Source: an uncultured Saprospiraceae bacterium (lineage in GTDB: Bacteria; Bacteroidota; Bacteroidia; Chitinophagales; Saprospiraceae). From it: a stretch of 37,198 bases of DNA. Each line of letters opens with the position of its first letter. Positions within the stretch are counted from its first letter, which is position 1. Below, piece after piece: positions 26,001-33,768 of the stretch. The translations under genes and the position numbers were made by a program. The notes beneath the pieces are model-generated. The model searched no databases. It was not told the origin of the DNA and saw only the letters and a list, made by a program, of their open reading frames with translations. The stretch is taken from NCBI GenBank assembly GCA_937944245.1, contig CALDYY010000128.1, positions 1 through 37,198 of the forward strand, read 5' to 3'.

Positions 26001-26192
26001 GTGTACTTTAACTTTGATGATGCCACCGGCAATCCAGTTCCTGTTAATTTTTACTCCCGACCCTTAGTAACAGCGGGTGCATCACTTAGGGTGAATTTGT
26101 TCGGCGCACTTATTGTAGAGCCTTATTATGCTGTACCTGTCTTAGGAAATACAAGAGGAGCATTTGGTATTAATATTTTGCCGGGTTGGTAG
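23079..26192 (+). CDS. metalloprotease-like / PD40 propeller / outer-membrane barrel protein
   Basis: The 1037-residue protein has a signal peptide ending near LFGQ. An N-terminal gluzincin-like domain follows with VLGHELVHAFQYN (HExxH at 135-139) and the downstream acidic helix WMVEGLAEYLS (E166 or E170 as third zinc ligand). At about 290-600 there are TolB/PD40-type propeller blades (PVISPNGQYIAFLSERN, PAWSPNGKSIVVSG, PSWAPDGTAILFATD, ILFLSDRDGFRNLYRYD). From about 630 an Omp85-like barrel contains PWNVRGLNS and closes with RGAFGINILPGW. It would sit in the outer membrane with the protease and propeller domains in the periplasm or outside. The function is unknown. Confidence 0.85.
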   Translation: MKWQSIVIFLLLLYGNQTLFGQVFGRNKPVYDQFNFEVLGTPNFKIYHYLQNEGMLEEIANWSEHWYRLHQVVLRDTIKGQNPIVLYNDHPDFQQTNTIQGAIGTGTGGVTEAFKNRVIQPFAMSNQQTHHVLGHELVHAFQYNLILKNDSMSLQNLANVPLWMVEGLAEYLSIGRIDPHTSMWMRDAVLQNDLPSIKDLNNPKYFPYRYGHAFWAFVTGLMGDGVIRDYFVNTAKFGLEQSTLMSFGVGTKELSELWHKTLREHYTPLMRDQKERPIGKKVIEATNSARMNVVPVISPNGQYIAFLSERNLFSVDLFLADARTGQIIRTLASATKSTHIDDYSYIESAGAWSPKSNELAIVGVKKGNNWLIIKDVETGKTVEEFRLEGVPAFSNPAWSPNGKSIVVSGLVDGQVDLFTVNLNTKQVTRLTNDIYSEVTPSWAPDGTAILFATDELSFERGRVNGKWKFNLAELDIVTGSKEHLAIFLEANNLNPLYDYRGNILFLSDRDGFRNLYRYDVARDVVFQMTDLLTGISGLTPYAPAISLSRSNNRDKVLYTHYWKGGYDIYVADQDQFLSKPLNMNDVDMAAAELPKVVPGARVVVNSNMDKLDQLPRLDMFDFKKLEYRPKFKMDYIGGSTGVGIGSFGGFGTMTGAAGGVDLLFSDILGNNQFFSTLALNGEITDFAGVLSYLNRKNRIAWGAALSHVPFRSARFYPSRLDNISVGNGATATVIRNDIDIQRIFEDRLNLFAQFPFSKKVRVEAGASFSIYYDRLDRTSTFYQAIPAGNSFFRGSAIGQSRERINQENQLDLNFFTVNAALVGDNSYFGLTSPLQGWRYRFGGVHYMGGFNLTSVTADYRHYLRLKPVTLAFQAMHEGRYGEDANNIFPIYLGYPWNVRGLNSANAEQLLLENNIDPNILLGSKGLVTKFEVRIPFTGPKQISLFKSDLFFSELSFFTDAGITWNNANSFNRDNVYFNFDDATGNPVPVNFYSRPLVTAGASLRVNLFGALIVEPYYAVPVLGNTRGAFGINILPGW

Positions 26193-26197
26193 TGCAT

Positions 26198-26239
26198 TTA
26201 TTGTGGTGAGTTAGCTGGAATATTAACTCACCACAATAA
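26198..26239. terminator. bidirectional hairpin between convergent genes
   Basis: TTATTGTGGTGAGTTA (26198-26213) and TAACTCACCACAATAA (26224-26239) form a perfect 16-bp stem with a 10-nt loop. It lies between the stop codons of two convergent genes and would terminate both, although a U-tract is missing. Confidence 0.7.
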
Positions 26240-26252
26240 GTAACATCAAACT

Positions 26253-27092
26253 TTACCACCCCAAAGTTACCTCCATAGCAGCAGACATTTGTGAAAATCT
26301 TTTCCAATCATTTTGACTGCCATACTTATAAAAATGAGTAGCACCAACTGAAGGAATACTAATCGGAAAGCCCAAGCGGTTGCCTTTACCTCCAGCATAT
26401 ACCCATTCGGCGGAGGCTACAAAATCGTCTTCTACCTTAATTTGATAGCGCGATAAATCTACTGCTATCCAACCTGTTTGGCGGTTAGTCGCTGTTATGA
26501 TAAGATTTTCAGGCATCAGATTTCGGTCGGGTTTTCCTTTTTTTACAGTGTAAATATTGATGCGAAAATGAACCGTATCAAAATTATTTTGTGCCACATA
26601 AAATCTAAATTGTTCTAAATAAGCAGATTTTTGCCCTTTAAAATGTCGCCCAATTTCAGAACCTAAGTTTTGATTAGCTAGTTTATTAATAGCTAAGTTA
26701 GTAACGTTTTTAGGATTAATTTTTATATTTCCTCTTTTTTCGTAATGCTTAAACGGCGCACGCACGACCACTTCTGGTAAATTGATATTACTGGGCTGCA
26801 TTTGTACAACCATCGGAGATTGCTTTGCAGCGGTTTCAGTCGTCATGGTAGCAGCAATAAAACTAATGCTAGAAAACCGAATAGAATCTGTATTGGAAAG
26901 TGTAGAAGGAAGTGCCAACTCGAATTTACCAGATAAATCGGATACCGTGCCATGTGTTGTTCCTATGACGCCAATATTGACATAAGCAAGTGGTTCTTTG
27001 GTATCAGAATGTACTATTTGTCCCGAAATAGTTTGTGCTGTAATTGTTCCAAATAATGAAAATAAAATAGAGATAATTAGTATTTTTTTCAT
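26253..27092 (-). CDS. CarboxypepD_reg-like secreted protein
   Basis: The 279-residue protein has a signal peptide (KKILIISILFSLFGTITAQ) and a CarboxypepD_reg-like beta-sandwich at about 20-110 (ISGQIVHSDTKEPLAYVNIGV, GTVSDLSGKFELALP, SISFIAA), then NLPEVVVRAP. The C-terminal half is beta-rich (FRFYVAQNNFDTVHFRINIY, GWIAVDLSRYQIKVEDDF, FYKYGSQNDWKRF). Such proteins resemble the N-terminus of TonB receptors without the plug and barrel. It is the last gene of the unit with the CPBP and M50-like proteases, 36 nt after the latter. It could be an envelope effector or a substrate, but neither is shown. Confidence 0.82.
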   Translation of the reverse strand: MKKILIISILFSLFGTITAQTISGQIVHSDTKEPLAYVNIGVIGTTHGTVSDLSGKFELALPSTLSNTDSIRFSSISFIAATMTTETAAKQSPMVVQMQPSNINLPEVVVRAPFKHYEKRGNIKINPKNVTNLAINKLANQNLGSEIGRHFKGQKSAYLEQFRFYVAQNNFDTVHFRINIYTVKKGKPDRNLMPENLIITATNRQTGWIAVDLSRYQIKVEDDFVASAEWVYAGGKGNRLGFPISIPSVGATHFYKYGSQNDWKRFSQMSAAMEVTLGW

Positions 27093-27128
27093 AATAATAG
27101 TTGTTTTTAAATTGAATAAAAAATGTGT

Positions 27129-27713
27129 TTAAGCGGTAAATAAAAAGCGCATTCCACTCATAGAAAATGCAGTGATTAAAGCAAAAATAGTCATTGATAA
27201 TTGCCATTTTTTGGGTGAATTTATAATGGTAATAACAATGGTATAAATTAATAATAGCCCAAGAAAAAATAATGGAATGCGTAAGGTGGGACTATATTCC
27301 TGAACAGAAATTAAATCCCCTGCTAAGTATAAATTATTGATAGTTAGATAAGTAGATGCCTCTGTTAAATTAGATAACAGAAAAAACAAACACCAGAAAT
27401 AAATAAATGAATTAGTCAAAACATTGGCTCTCCAAACTATCCAAATGAATAAAGCTAATAGTAAATTCACTGCGATGCCTGCCATGCCAGCATAAAATTG
27501 TTGCCAACCTTCAAGTGCTGCTGCACATGCTTCGTCAATAGGATTTGGACTTGCATTGGCAAAGTGTGGCGGTACGTGCATATGCAATACGTCTGTCTTG
27601 CAGGCAAAATGTGCATAAGCAAGGCTGTGTCCTAATTCATGTAACCAAATAGTGCTATATAATGCGGTGTAACCCAATATAATGTAAAGCACTGTATTGC
27701 CTATTTTCTTCAT
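27129..27713 (-). CDS. small M50-like HELGH membrane protein
   Basis: The 194-residue protein has a metal-binding HELGH at residues 25-29 inside the first membrane helix (TIWLHELGHSLAYAHF), as in site-2 proteases. FYAGMAGIAVNLLLALFIW forms the next helix, with the GxxxN pattern of M50 proteins. A later helix pair contains NNLYLAGDLISV, where D133 could be the third zinc ligand. It is shorter than RseP and has no PDZ domain. It lies 21 nt after the CPBP protease gene. M50 members release regulators or signal peptides from the membrane; a substrate is not known here. A non-proteolytic relative is possible. Confidence 0.72.
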   Translation of the reverse strand: MKKIGNTVLYIILGYTALYSTIWLHELGHSLAYAHFACKTDVLHMHVPPHFANASPNPIDEACAAALEGWQQFYAGMAGIAVNLLLALFIWIVWRANVLTNSFIYFWCLFFLLSNLTEASTYLTINNLYLAGDLISVQEYSPTLRIPLFFLGLLLIYTIVITIINSPKKWQLSMTIFALITAFSMSGMRFLFTA

Positions 27714-27734
27714 TTTTATGTGATTTTTTAAAAA

Positions 27735-28514
27735 TTAATAATTGACCTCTGTTGCACGATTTACCCAAAGTTGGCGACGAGTGATGCGCAAGCCACCTCT
27801 TTTTTTTGCCATACGAACAGTAATGATGATGGAAGCAGCAATTGTGAGTCCTCTGAAAATATTGGCATAAACGTCGCCTGCTGCATTGCTACTTGTTTCA
27901 AAAATAGTCCACCAAGCATTCATGAAGAGATGGAGGAAAATAGAAATCCAAAGCTGGTTGTTCCATTCAATGTAGAGCCATGCAAACCACATCCCGCCCA
28001 TAGCCGTAACGGCAAGTACACCAATAGCACTACCAAAACTATTAGCTTGGTACAAATGTCCAGCAGAGAATATGACAGCATTGAGCAACCCTGCTGGTAT
28101 GAAACCCCAGCCAGCATAGCGGTAAAGCTGACCGAATAAAAAACCGCGATACAACAATTCTTCAAGAATTGGAGCAATTAAGACACTATATAAAATGCGG
28201 TCAAATGCTAAATTCATTTGGAATTGACTAGCAATGGCATAACCAATGAGCATGGGTAGGGTCATCAAAAAAGCAAAATATAATCCTCTTAGAAATCCAG
28301 ATTGAATGCCCCATGCTGCTAATAACTTATTTACACGTTGGTGTATGATAAATAAACCGATGGCAGCAACTGATAATTGTAAGAAATAGAAAAGAAGTTT
28401 TTTAAACCAAAAAGGTTCTATCGTTAATGACCGTATAAAGGGTGGTAAACCATAATTTATCAATAGGTAGCTAATGAGTACGATAATGGTAATGATAATG
28501 TGTTTTCGATTCAT
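27735..28514 (-). CDS. CPBP family intramembrane glutamic protease
   Basis: The 259-residue protein has about eight hydrophobic helices and the three catalytic motifs of the CAAX/CPBP (Abi) family: EExxxR at E118, E119 and R123 (LEELLYRGFLFGQ), FxxxH at F149 and H153 (FSAGHLYQ), and HxxxN at H195 and N199 (LHLFMNAWW). The glutamate-histidine set supports activity as an intramembrane protease. A basic tail follows (AKKRGGLRITRR). It is the first gene of a three-gene unit with the M50-like protein and the CarboxypepD_reg protein, behind a promoter with LytTR-like repeats. Confidence 0.9.
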   Translation of the reverse strand: MNRKHIIITIIVLISYLLINYGLPPFIRSLTIEPFWFKKLLFYFLQLSVAAIGLFIIHQRVNKLLAAWGIQSGFLRGLYFAFLMTLPMLIGYAIASQFQMNLAFDRILYSVLIAPILEELLYRGFLFGQLYRYAGWGFIPAGLLNAVIFSAGHLYQANSFGSAIGVLAVTAMGGMWFAWLYIEWNNQLWISIFLHLFMNAWWTIFETSSNAAGDVYANIFRGLTIAASIIITVRMAKKRGGLRITRRQLWVNRATEVNY

Positions 28515-28557
28515 CTTTTATTATTTTTTGAATGACGCATAAAATTTACTGACGAAA

Positions 28558-28589
28558 CAAAGATGAATAGTGAAAAATTGACTTGCAAA
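28558..28589 (-). promoter_or_regulatory. promoter for the CPBP/M50 unit
   Basis: On the minus strand TTTG (28589-28586) is followed after 20 nt by CATCTTTG (28565-28558), which matches TAnnTTTG in all fixed positions except the first. Transcription would begin near 28553, about 39 nt before the CPBP start codon. The direct repeats start 8 bp upstream of the TTTG element. Confidence 0.5.
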
Positions 28590-28596
28590 AAAGTGT

Positions 28597-28669
28597 GGGT
28601 AAGTGCAGGAATAAGGGGAGCAGTGCATTTAAGGTAGGGCGAAATACAGGTTTTTGGGGTGAAATGCAG
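28597..28669 (-). repeat. phased direct repeats, candidate LytTR binding sites
   Basis: On the plus strand GGGCGAAATACAG (28637-28649) and GGGTGAAATGCAG (28657-28669) differ at two of 13 positions and start exactly 20 bp apart. A shorter relative GGGTAAGTGCAG (28597-28608) starts 40 bp before the first. The phasing puts all on one face of the helix. LytTR regulators bind pairs of about 9-bp direct repeats two turns apart, upstream of the -35 region. The gene next to these repeats encodes a LytTR protein. Confidence 0.6.
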
Positions 28670-28696
28670 TTGTTTTTTCTAGTTTATTTGCTTCGT

Positions 28697-29536
28697 TTAC
28701 AAGGGACGAGCAGTAAGATACTCGCGCACAAGTTGAATTTTATTTCTTGAAACAGGAATTTCCTCTACTGAATCAATCAAGCGCAGTACATAATTAGGTG
28801 ATTTACCCTCCATCGCTACCACTTTACTCATGTTGACGATAAAAGAACGATGAACTTGCATAAAATTATCATCTTCTAGTTGTGTTGCTAATTTAGAAAG
28901 GGTGCTGCGCAACATTCGTCGCTCTATTGTTTTGCCTTTTTGCAAAAAAACTTCTACATAGTTATCAGCAGCTTTTAGGAGGAGTAATTCTGAACGGAGG
29001 ATAGTCAGTTTTTCCGTTTTGTTTTCCCCAAAAAGCACAATTACGTCTGGTTTTGGTGCGAGCGTATTTGCCAAATCTTGTCGTTCTAAGTAGTGTTTCA
29101 CTTGCAAATAGCGGACAGCGACAACCATTAACAAGGGAAATAATGAAGTGGATAAGGCAATACCCATGAAATAAACGTATTCTAGCCATGAAAGCCGGCC
29201 ACCGAAGATAGAAAAATGATAAAAATAGGTAGCACTCATGCTGGCAAAAGAAATAACGCCTATCAGGAGTAGTTCCTTGTGTAAATTCCAGTGCTCTGGA
29301 GCAAACCACGAGCGAAATAGCTGATATAACAAAAATACCAGCGTTACAACGGTAAAAATAATGACAAATCCATAACCTGCCAGAAAGAGTAACTTATCGG
29401 GATGCTGAAAAGTATAAGTTCCAAAGGGTTGAAATACAGCTAAAATAAAAAAAATAGCACTACCAATCAGTACAGTAATACTCAAAAAACGGCGAGTGTC
29501 GGGACGCGGTATTTGTTGCTGCAAAATCAATTTCAT
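28697..29536 (-). CDS. membrane-embedded LytTR DNA-binding regulator
   Basis: The 279-residue protein has four membrane helices at about 19-41, 51-74, 90-112 and 120-143, and no receiver or kinase domain. The cytoplasmic C-terminal LytTR domain spans about 165-277: LTILRSELLLLKAADNYVEVFL, RRMLRSTLSKLATQL, FMQVHRSFIVNMSKVVAMEG and the end VSRNKIQLVREYL. The arginine-rich and HRSFIVN blocks are the DNA-contact and core motifs. It should sense a membrane signal directly and bind direct repeats. Its stop is 27 bp from the nearest repeat in front of the protease unit. The 218-bp gap upstream (29537-29754) holds no gene. Confidence 0.9.
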   Translation of the reverse strand: MKLILQQQIPRPDTRRFLSITVLIGSAIFFILAVFQPFGTYTFQHPDKLLFLAGYGFVIIFTVVTLVFLLYQLFRSWFAPEHWNLHKELLLIGVISFASMSATYFYHFSIFGGRLSWLEYVYFMGIALSTSLFPLLMVVAVRYLQVKHYLERQDLANTLAPKPDVIVLFGENKTEKLTILRSELLLLKAADNYVEVFLQKGKTIERRMLRSTLSKLATQLEDDNFMQVHRSFIVNMSKVVAMEGKSPNYVLRLIDSVEEIPVSRNKIQLVREYLTARPL

Positions 29537-29754
29537 AAGAAAATAAGGTTTAATGGTGAAAGTATTAAATTTCTAACGAAAGGGTATTAACACTTGAATA
29601 ATCCTCTAAAATTACTCTAGATATTTATTGGCTATTAGGGAATGCAGTAGAACATCACTCCAGTTTTGAAAAAATCAACAACTGACGATTTGATGTTACA
29701 ATCTTTAAAAGTGCTGTTTATAGTAGAATTAGGGCATTTTTTAAGAACATTTTA

Positions 29755-32001
29755 TCACTCCATCCAAAACTCCACTTTTCCTCCCTTAGCAATATCCTCA
29801 TGTTGGAAGAAAGGAGTAGTTAATACTTTTCCATTGACGCTCACTTTTTCTACCAGTTTGTGGTCGAGTTGGTTATTATTGACCTTAAATTGAATAGTTT
29901 TGCCATTTTCCAAATGTATAGTCGCAGCATCTACTAAGGGACGACCAATAGTATATTCTGGCTTGCCGGGACAGACTTGGTAAAAACCTAGTGCGCTCAT
30001 CACATACCAAGCAGACATAGCGCCGCAATCCTCATTTCCCGAAATGCCTTCGGGCGTAGGCGCGTAAAGGGTTCGCAGAATCTGGTCGAGTATATGCTGT
30101 GCTTTTTGAGGTTGACCCACATAGTTATAAAGATAGGCAACATGGTGGCTGGGTTCGTTGCCATGTGCGTACTGCCCAATCAACCCGCTAATGTCATGGG
30201 GAACATTTTCACCGGTTAAGGTGGAGCTTGTAGAGAAGAGTTCATCTAGCTTTTGCTCGAATGCACTTGCACCGCCCATAAGTCGTATGTATTCCTCTAG
30301 GTCGTGTGGTACAAACCACATCCATTGCCAAGAATTGCCTTCCACAAAATCACCAATAGCAAGTTCAGAGCGATAGGGGTCGAAAGGTGTTTTCCATTTT
30401 CCATTGGCTAGTTTGCCACGCATAAACCCAATTTCTGTATCAAAATAGGCTTGATATTGCTTTGCTCTTGCTTTGTAACGTGCTGCTGCCTCAGGATTAT
30501 TGGCATATTCTGCTATTTGTGCAATGCACCAATCATAGTAGGCACATTCTAAACCATAGGAGACGGATTCACTAATTGAATCAGCAGGAATAAATCCTTT
30601 GTTTTCAATGAAATAAAGGTGCTTAGGCAAGAGCATGGTGGCTCGTGGTTCTACTATTTTTTTGCTAAGTTCGGGGTTGTAATTGGAGCTAACTATAGCT
30701 GCTTCTAAAGCGAGGTCAATATCAGTATCAATGCCTTTGGAAATGGCATCAATAATGACAGATACAGAAGGATAGCCCACCATCGTTGCGGTATAGTTGG
30801 AAGCCAACTCCCATTTAGGGATAACACCTCCTTCTTTGTACTTTTGTAGTAAATTATTAACCCATGCCTGGCTACGTTGACGGTCAATAATGGTCATTAA
30901 AGGATGAAAGGCACGAAAAGTATCCCATAGAGAGTAAACCGAATAGTTGGTGTATCCCTCTGGTGCTTGATGGATTTTTTTATCCATGCCTCGATATTTT
31001 CCATCCACGTCTTGCGCTAGCACAGGTGCTAACATACAGTGATACAGTGCAGTATAGAAATTTTGTTTAATATCCAAATGAGGCGTTTCAATTTCGATTT
31101 TGCGTAGTTCTTTTTCCCAAGCTCTCTCTGCTTTCGCTTGTATAGCTTCAAAATCCCATTTTGGATTTTCTTGTTCCAAATTTAATCTTGCACCTTCTTT
31201 ACTTACGGGAGAAATTCCCATTTTAATCAGCACTTCACTTGTGTCCTCTCCTTCAAATTCTAGCCAAATTCTAATCTCCTTTCCTTGAAATGTCATTTCA
31301 CTTGCTGTTAGTGGCTTGTTGCCATCCATTGCTTTGATGACTTTGAAGGGTTTGGAGGATTGTAAGTAAAAATAAGTAGGATGGTCGTAAGCCCAACCTG
31401 ATGTAACCCGCTTTCCTTGAATTGTTTGGTTATCAATTATGGTTAGTTCGCCAGATAGGCATTGGTGTCCCCAGTTGGGTTGTAGTACATGTGCTAAATC
31501 AAGCAATATTCGAGGCGATGCGTCGGTAAAATAAGTATAGCGGTGCATTCCTGTGCGAGGTGTAGCGGTTAGTTCTGCATTAACGCCAAAGTTTTTGAGT
31601 TTAACTTGATAATAGCCTACTTTAGCGGATTCTTCTGGCTTGTCAAAATAAGCCAGAAGGCTATCTTTTGCTTCGCCCGTGAAAGGCAGTATCAGAAAAT
31701 CGCCCATATCGCCTACACCTGTACCGCTCAAGTGATTGTGCGAAAAGCCATAAATAGTGCTGTCAGAATAATGATAGCCACTAGAAGCATCCCAACTTAA
31801 CAAGCGTGTATCTGGGCTAAGTTGTACCATGCCAAAAGGTGTAGTTGCTCCAGGATAGGTATGCCCATGTTCGCCTGTACCTATGAATGGGTTAACATAT
31901 TGGATTAAATTATCTTTCGCTGAATTGTGAGTATTGGTATTTTCTTGCTGACAATTCAGTAAACAAAATATAAAAAGAAGGTAGGGTAGGCTATTTTTCA
32001 T
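29755..32001 (-). CDS. GH92 family alpha-mannosidase, lipoprotein
   Basis: GH92 enzymes are calcium-dependent exo-alpha-mannosidases that trim mannose from glycans. The 748-residue protein has a lipoprotein signal (IFCLLNC, Cys17). The N-terminal beta-sandwich has VNPFIGTGEHGHTYPGATTP, FSHNHLSGTG and ATPRTGMHRYTY. The (alpha/alpha)6 barrel has YSLWDTFRAFHPL, FVEGNSWQWMWFVPHD, GNEPSHHVAYLYNY and GNEDCGAMSAWYVMSALGFY. The glutamates and aspartates of the EGNSWQW and GNEDCGAMS motifs are the known catalytic and calcium region. It would act at the cell surface. No SusC/SusD pair is adjacent. Its start is 28 nt past a strong hairpin. Confidence 0.94.
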   Translation of the reverse strand: MKNSLPYLLFIFCLLNCQQENTNTHNSAKDNLIQYVNPFIGTGEHGHTYPGATTPFGMVQLSPDTRLLSWDASSGYHYSDSTIYGFSHNHLSGTGVGDMGDFLILPFTGEAKDSLLAYFDKPEESAKVGYYQVKLKNFGVNAELTATPRTGMHRYTYFTDASPRILLDLAHVLQPNWGHQCLSGELTIIDNQTIQGKRVTSGWAYDHPTYFYLQSSKPFKVIKAMDGNKPLTASEMTFQGKEIRIWLEFEGEDTSEVLIKMGISPVSKEGARLNLEQENPKWDFEAIQAKAERAWEKELRKIEIETPHLDIKQNFYTALYHCMLAPVLAQDVDGKYRGMDKKIHQAPEGYTNYSVYSLWDTFRAFHPLMTIIDRQRSQAWVNNLLQKYKEGGVIPKWELASNYTATMVGYPSVSVIIDAISKGIDTDIDLALEAAIVSSNYNPELSKKIVEPRATMLLPKHLYFIENKGFIPADSISESVSYGLECAYYDWCIAQIAEYANNPEAAARYKARAKQYQAYFDTEIGFMRGKLANGKWKTPFDPYRSELAIGDFVEGNSWQWMWFVPHDLEEYIRLMGGASAFEQKLDELFSTSSTLTGENVPHDISGLIGQYAHGNEPSHHVAYLYNYVGQPQKAQHILDQILRTLYAPTPEGISGNEDCGAMSAWYVMSALGFYQVCPGKPEYTIGRPLVDAATIHLENGKTIQFKVNNNQLDHKLVEKVSVNGKVLTTPFFQHEDIAKGGKVEFWME

Positions 32002-32028
32002 AAAATTAGGTATGTTGTAATGGCTAAC

Positions 32029-32076
32029 TACTGTTACCCCTATCTAATTCAAAAGAGCTAGATAGGGGTAATGGTA
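32029..32076 (-). terminator. 18-bp hairpin between PA-domain gene and GH92 gene
   Basis: TTACCCCTATCTA (32034-32046) and TAGATAGGGGTAA (32059-32071) form a perfect 13-bp stem. Five more pairs, two of them G-U, extend it to 32029-32076. The loop has 12 nt and no U-tract follows. It probably ends the PA-domain transcript, 27 nt before the GH92 start codon. Confidence 0.6.
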
Positions 32077-32087
32077 CTAAAGTTAAA

Positions 32088-33740
32088 CTATCGAATAATA
32101 ACAAATTTTTCAGATCTGTAACCTTCTGGTGTTACAATGGATAAAATATAAGTACCATCAGGTAAATCTTGTACAGCAAGTTCCACATTATCATTAGTTA
32201 TGTTCTTAAAAATGGCTGTTTTTAAGACGTTTCCTTGCATATCTACTACTCCAATTTTGACTTCTTTTGCTACATTTTTCATATTGAATTGTAGATTAAG
32301 AAAATCAGTAGCAGGGTTTGGACTTAACGTTATCTTTGTAGGCGCAAGCAAATTTTTAACTTCTTTTGTATTCACAAAGCCATCCAAATGTAAGCGGGTA
32401 ATGACAGTACCAGCACCCCAGCCACCACCATATAATTGGTCGAGTTGAAGCGGGGTTGTTGGGAAAAGGTAATCTACTTTTGAGGTAGCGGTAAAAGCAG
32501 GAGCAATACCTGTACCTGCAATTGTGCCATCATAAAGTAGGGATACATAGTATAATGAGTTAGCATCTAGTTTTACAACATTTCCGCCCGTAATAGATTC
32601 TAGTTCGACAAAAATTAATTCACCTGGTTTCTCTCTACCATTGATGGTGTATGCCCCAAATGCAACTGGTGTTAATTCTTCAAAAGAAGTGCGCAGGTCA
32701 AGTACACCATCATTATTGGCATCGCCGTTGTAGATAATAACACTAATTAAATCCCCATCGGCTTCGCCACTAAAAACTGCTGCGGCATTTTCAATGCCAA
32801 AGGATACAAAACTAGGAACGACCTCGCCTGAAGTAAAAACTGCTGATGCTGTTTGGTATTTTAATTGGCTAGCTATAAACAAATCTTCACTTGGAGCAAG
32901 CCCACCAATATATAAATCATTGTCTGTACCAAAAGTTTTATCAGAAATAACGAAGCTTGTTTCTTCTTTAAAATCATTAGAAAAATCTGTGTAAATCATT
33001 TTGTACTTACCTATCTCGGTAGGGGTATAATTGGGAAATCGGATAGTAGTATCTACATTTGGACGGAGATTGAAAATGCGTTCAAATGATTGTACTTGAC
33101 CACTAGGCGATTCTACGTCTAAGGTAACACGAACATTGTTAAATTGGCGATTTGAAGCATTAATGATATTGTAGCCTCCACTAACTGGTAAAATGTGGCT
33201 TTCCGGTGTGAAATAAGTGCTTGCTCCATAAACCGCATCTACAAATACATCTACAACTCGAATGCTGATTTCTACTTTTTTTCCTTGCTTAAAAAGCTGG
33301 TCAATGATGGCGCAAGTTTCAAAGGAAAGAAAGCCTGATGGTATTCTATCTTGATTTTCAAAACTACCCGCAGACATACCAATCACGCCTTGATTTGGAA
33401 CATTATTACAAATTAATGCACCGACTGCACCGGCTAATTGTGCATTTTGGATTTTGTCTGAAAAAAAGCAGCTACCTCTTCTGATGAGTGCAAACTTACC
33501 ATTAATCGCACTAGTAGCTCTACTACAAAGGAGTGAATCTCCTTCTTCGGTGCGCGCCCAAGCAATTTCACCTGAAAAATTGTTTCCTGTTTGGTATCGA
33601 AAAGCAAATCCATCACCAGGTAAACCCATCTCAAAACGATCAGCATTTTCCTCTGGGCTAGTAATGAAGAAGAATGCTCGTTGACTAAAAGAAACTTGCA
33701 AATAAGTGAGTAGTAGAAATAAGATGTAAATTCTTTGCAT
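32088..33740 (-). CDS. secreted PA-domain protein with T9SS sorting tail
   Basis: The 550-residue protein has a signal peptide (LFLLLTYLQVSFSQ). A protease-associated (PA) domain at about 75-165 includes GKFALIRRGSCFFSDKIQNA, QLAGAVGALICNN and IPSGFLSFETC. Beta-rich middle domains follow (YNIINASNRQFNNVRVTLDV and a region with GDANNDGVLDL, a dockerin-like calcium loop). The C-terminal T9SS type A sorting domain reads ITLSPNPATDFLNLQF to LPDGTYILSIVTPEG. It would be exported and fixed to the surface. PA domains usually accompany peptidases, but no catalytic domain is visible, so it may bind or present partners. Confidence 0.85.
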   Translation of the reverse strand: MQRIYILFLLLTYLQVSFSQRAFFFITSPEENADRFEMGLPGDGFAFRYQTGNNFSGEIAWARTEEGDSLLCSRATSAINGKFALIRRGSCFFSDKIQNAQLAGAVGALICNNVPNQGVIGMSAGSFENQDRIPSGFLSFETCAIIDQLFKQGKKVEISIRVVDVFVDAVYGASTYFTPESHILPVSGGYNIINASNRQFNNVRVTLDVESPSGQVQSFERIFNLRPNVDTTIRFPNYTPTEIGKYKMIYTDFSNDFKEETSFVISDKTFGTDNDLYIGGLAPSEDLFIASQLKYQTASAVFTSGEVVPSFVSFGIENAAAVFSGEADGDLISVIIYNGDANNDGVLDLRTSFEELTPVAFGAYTINGREKPGELIFVELESITGGNVVKLDANSLYYVSLLYDGTIAGTGIAPAFTATSKVDYLFPTTPLQLDQLYGGGWGAGTVITRLHLDGFVNTKEVKNLLAPTKITLSPNPATDFLNLQFNMKNVAKEVKIGVVDMQGNVLKTAIFKNITNDNVELAVQDLPDGTYILSIVTPEGYRSEKFVIIR

Positions 33741-33768
33741 GCTGTAATATGTATTTTAAGTTATTTAC

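Noticed and set aside
29558-29590. GAAAGTATTAA and GAAAGGGTATTAA starting 20 bp apart upstream of the LytTR gene
   Set aside because: They could be an autoregulatory pair, but the copies differ in length, are AT-rich, and match the stronger GGGTGAAATGCAG repeats only in GAAA. Not enough to call.
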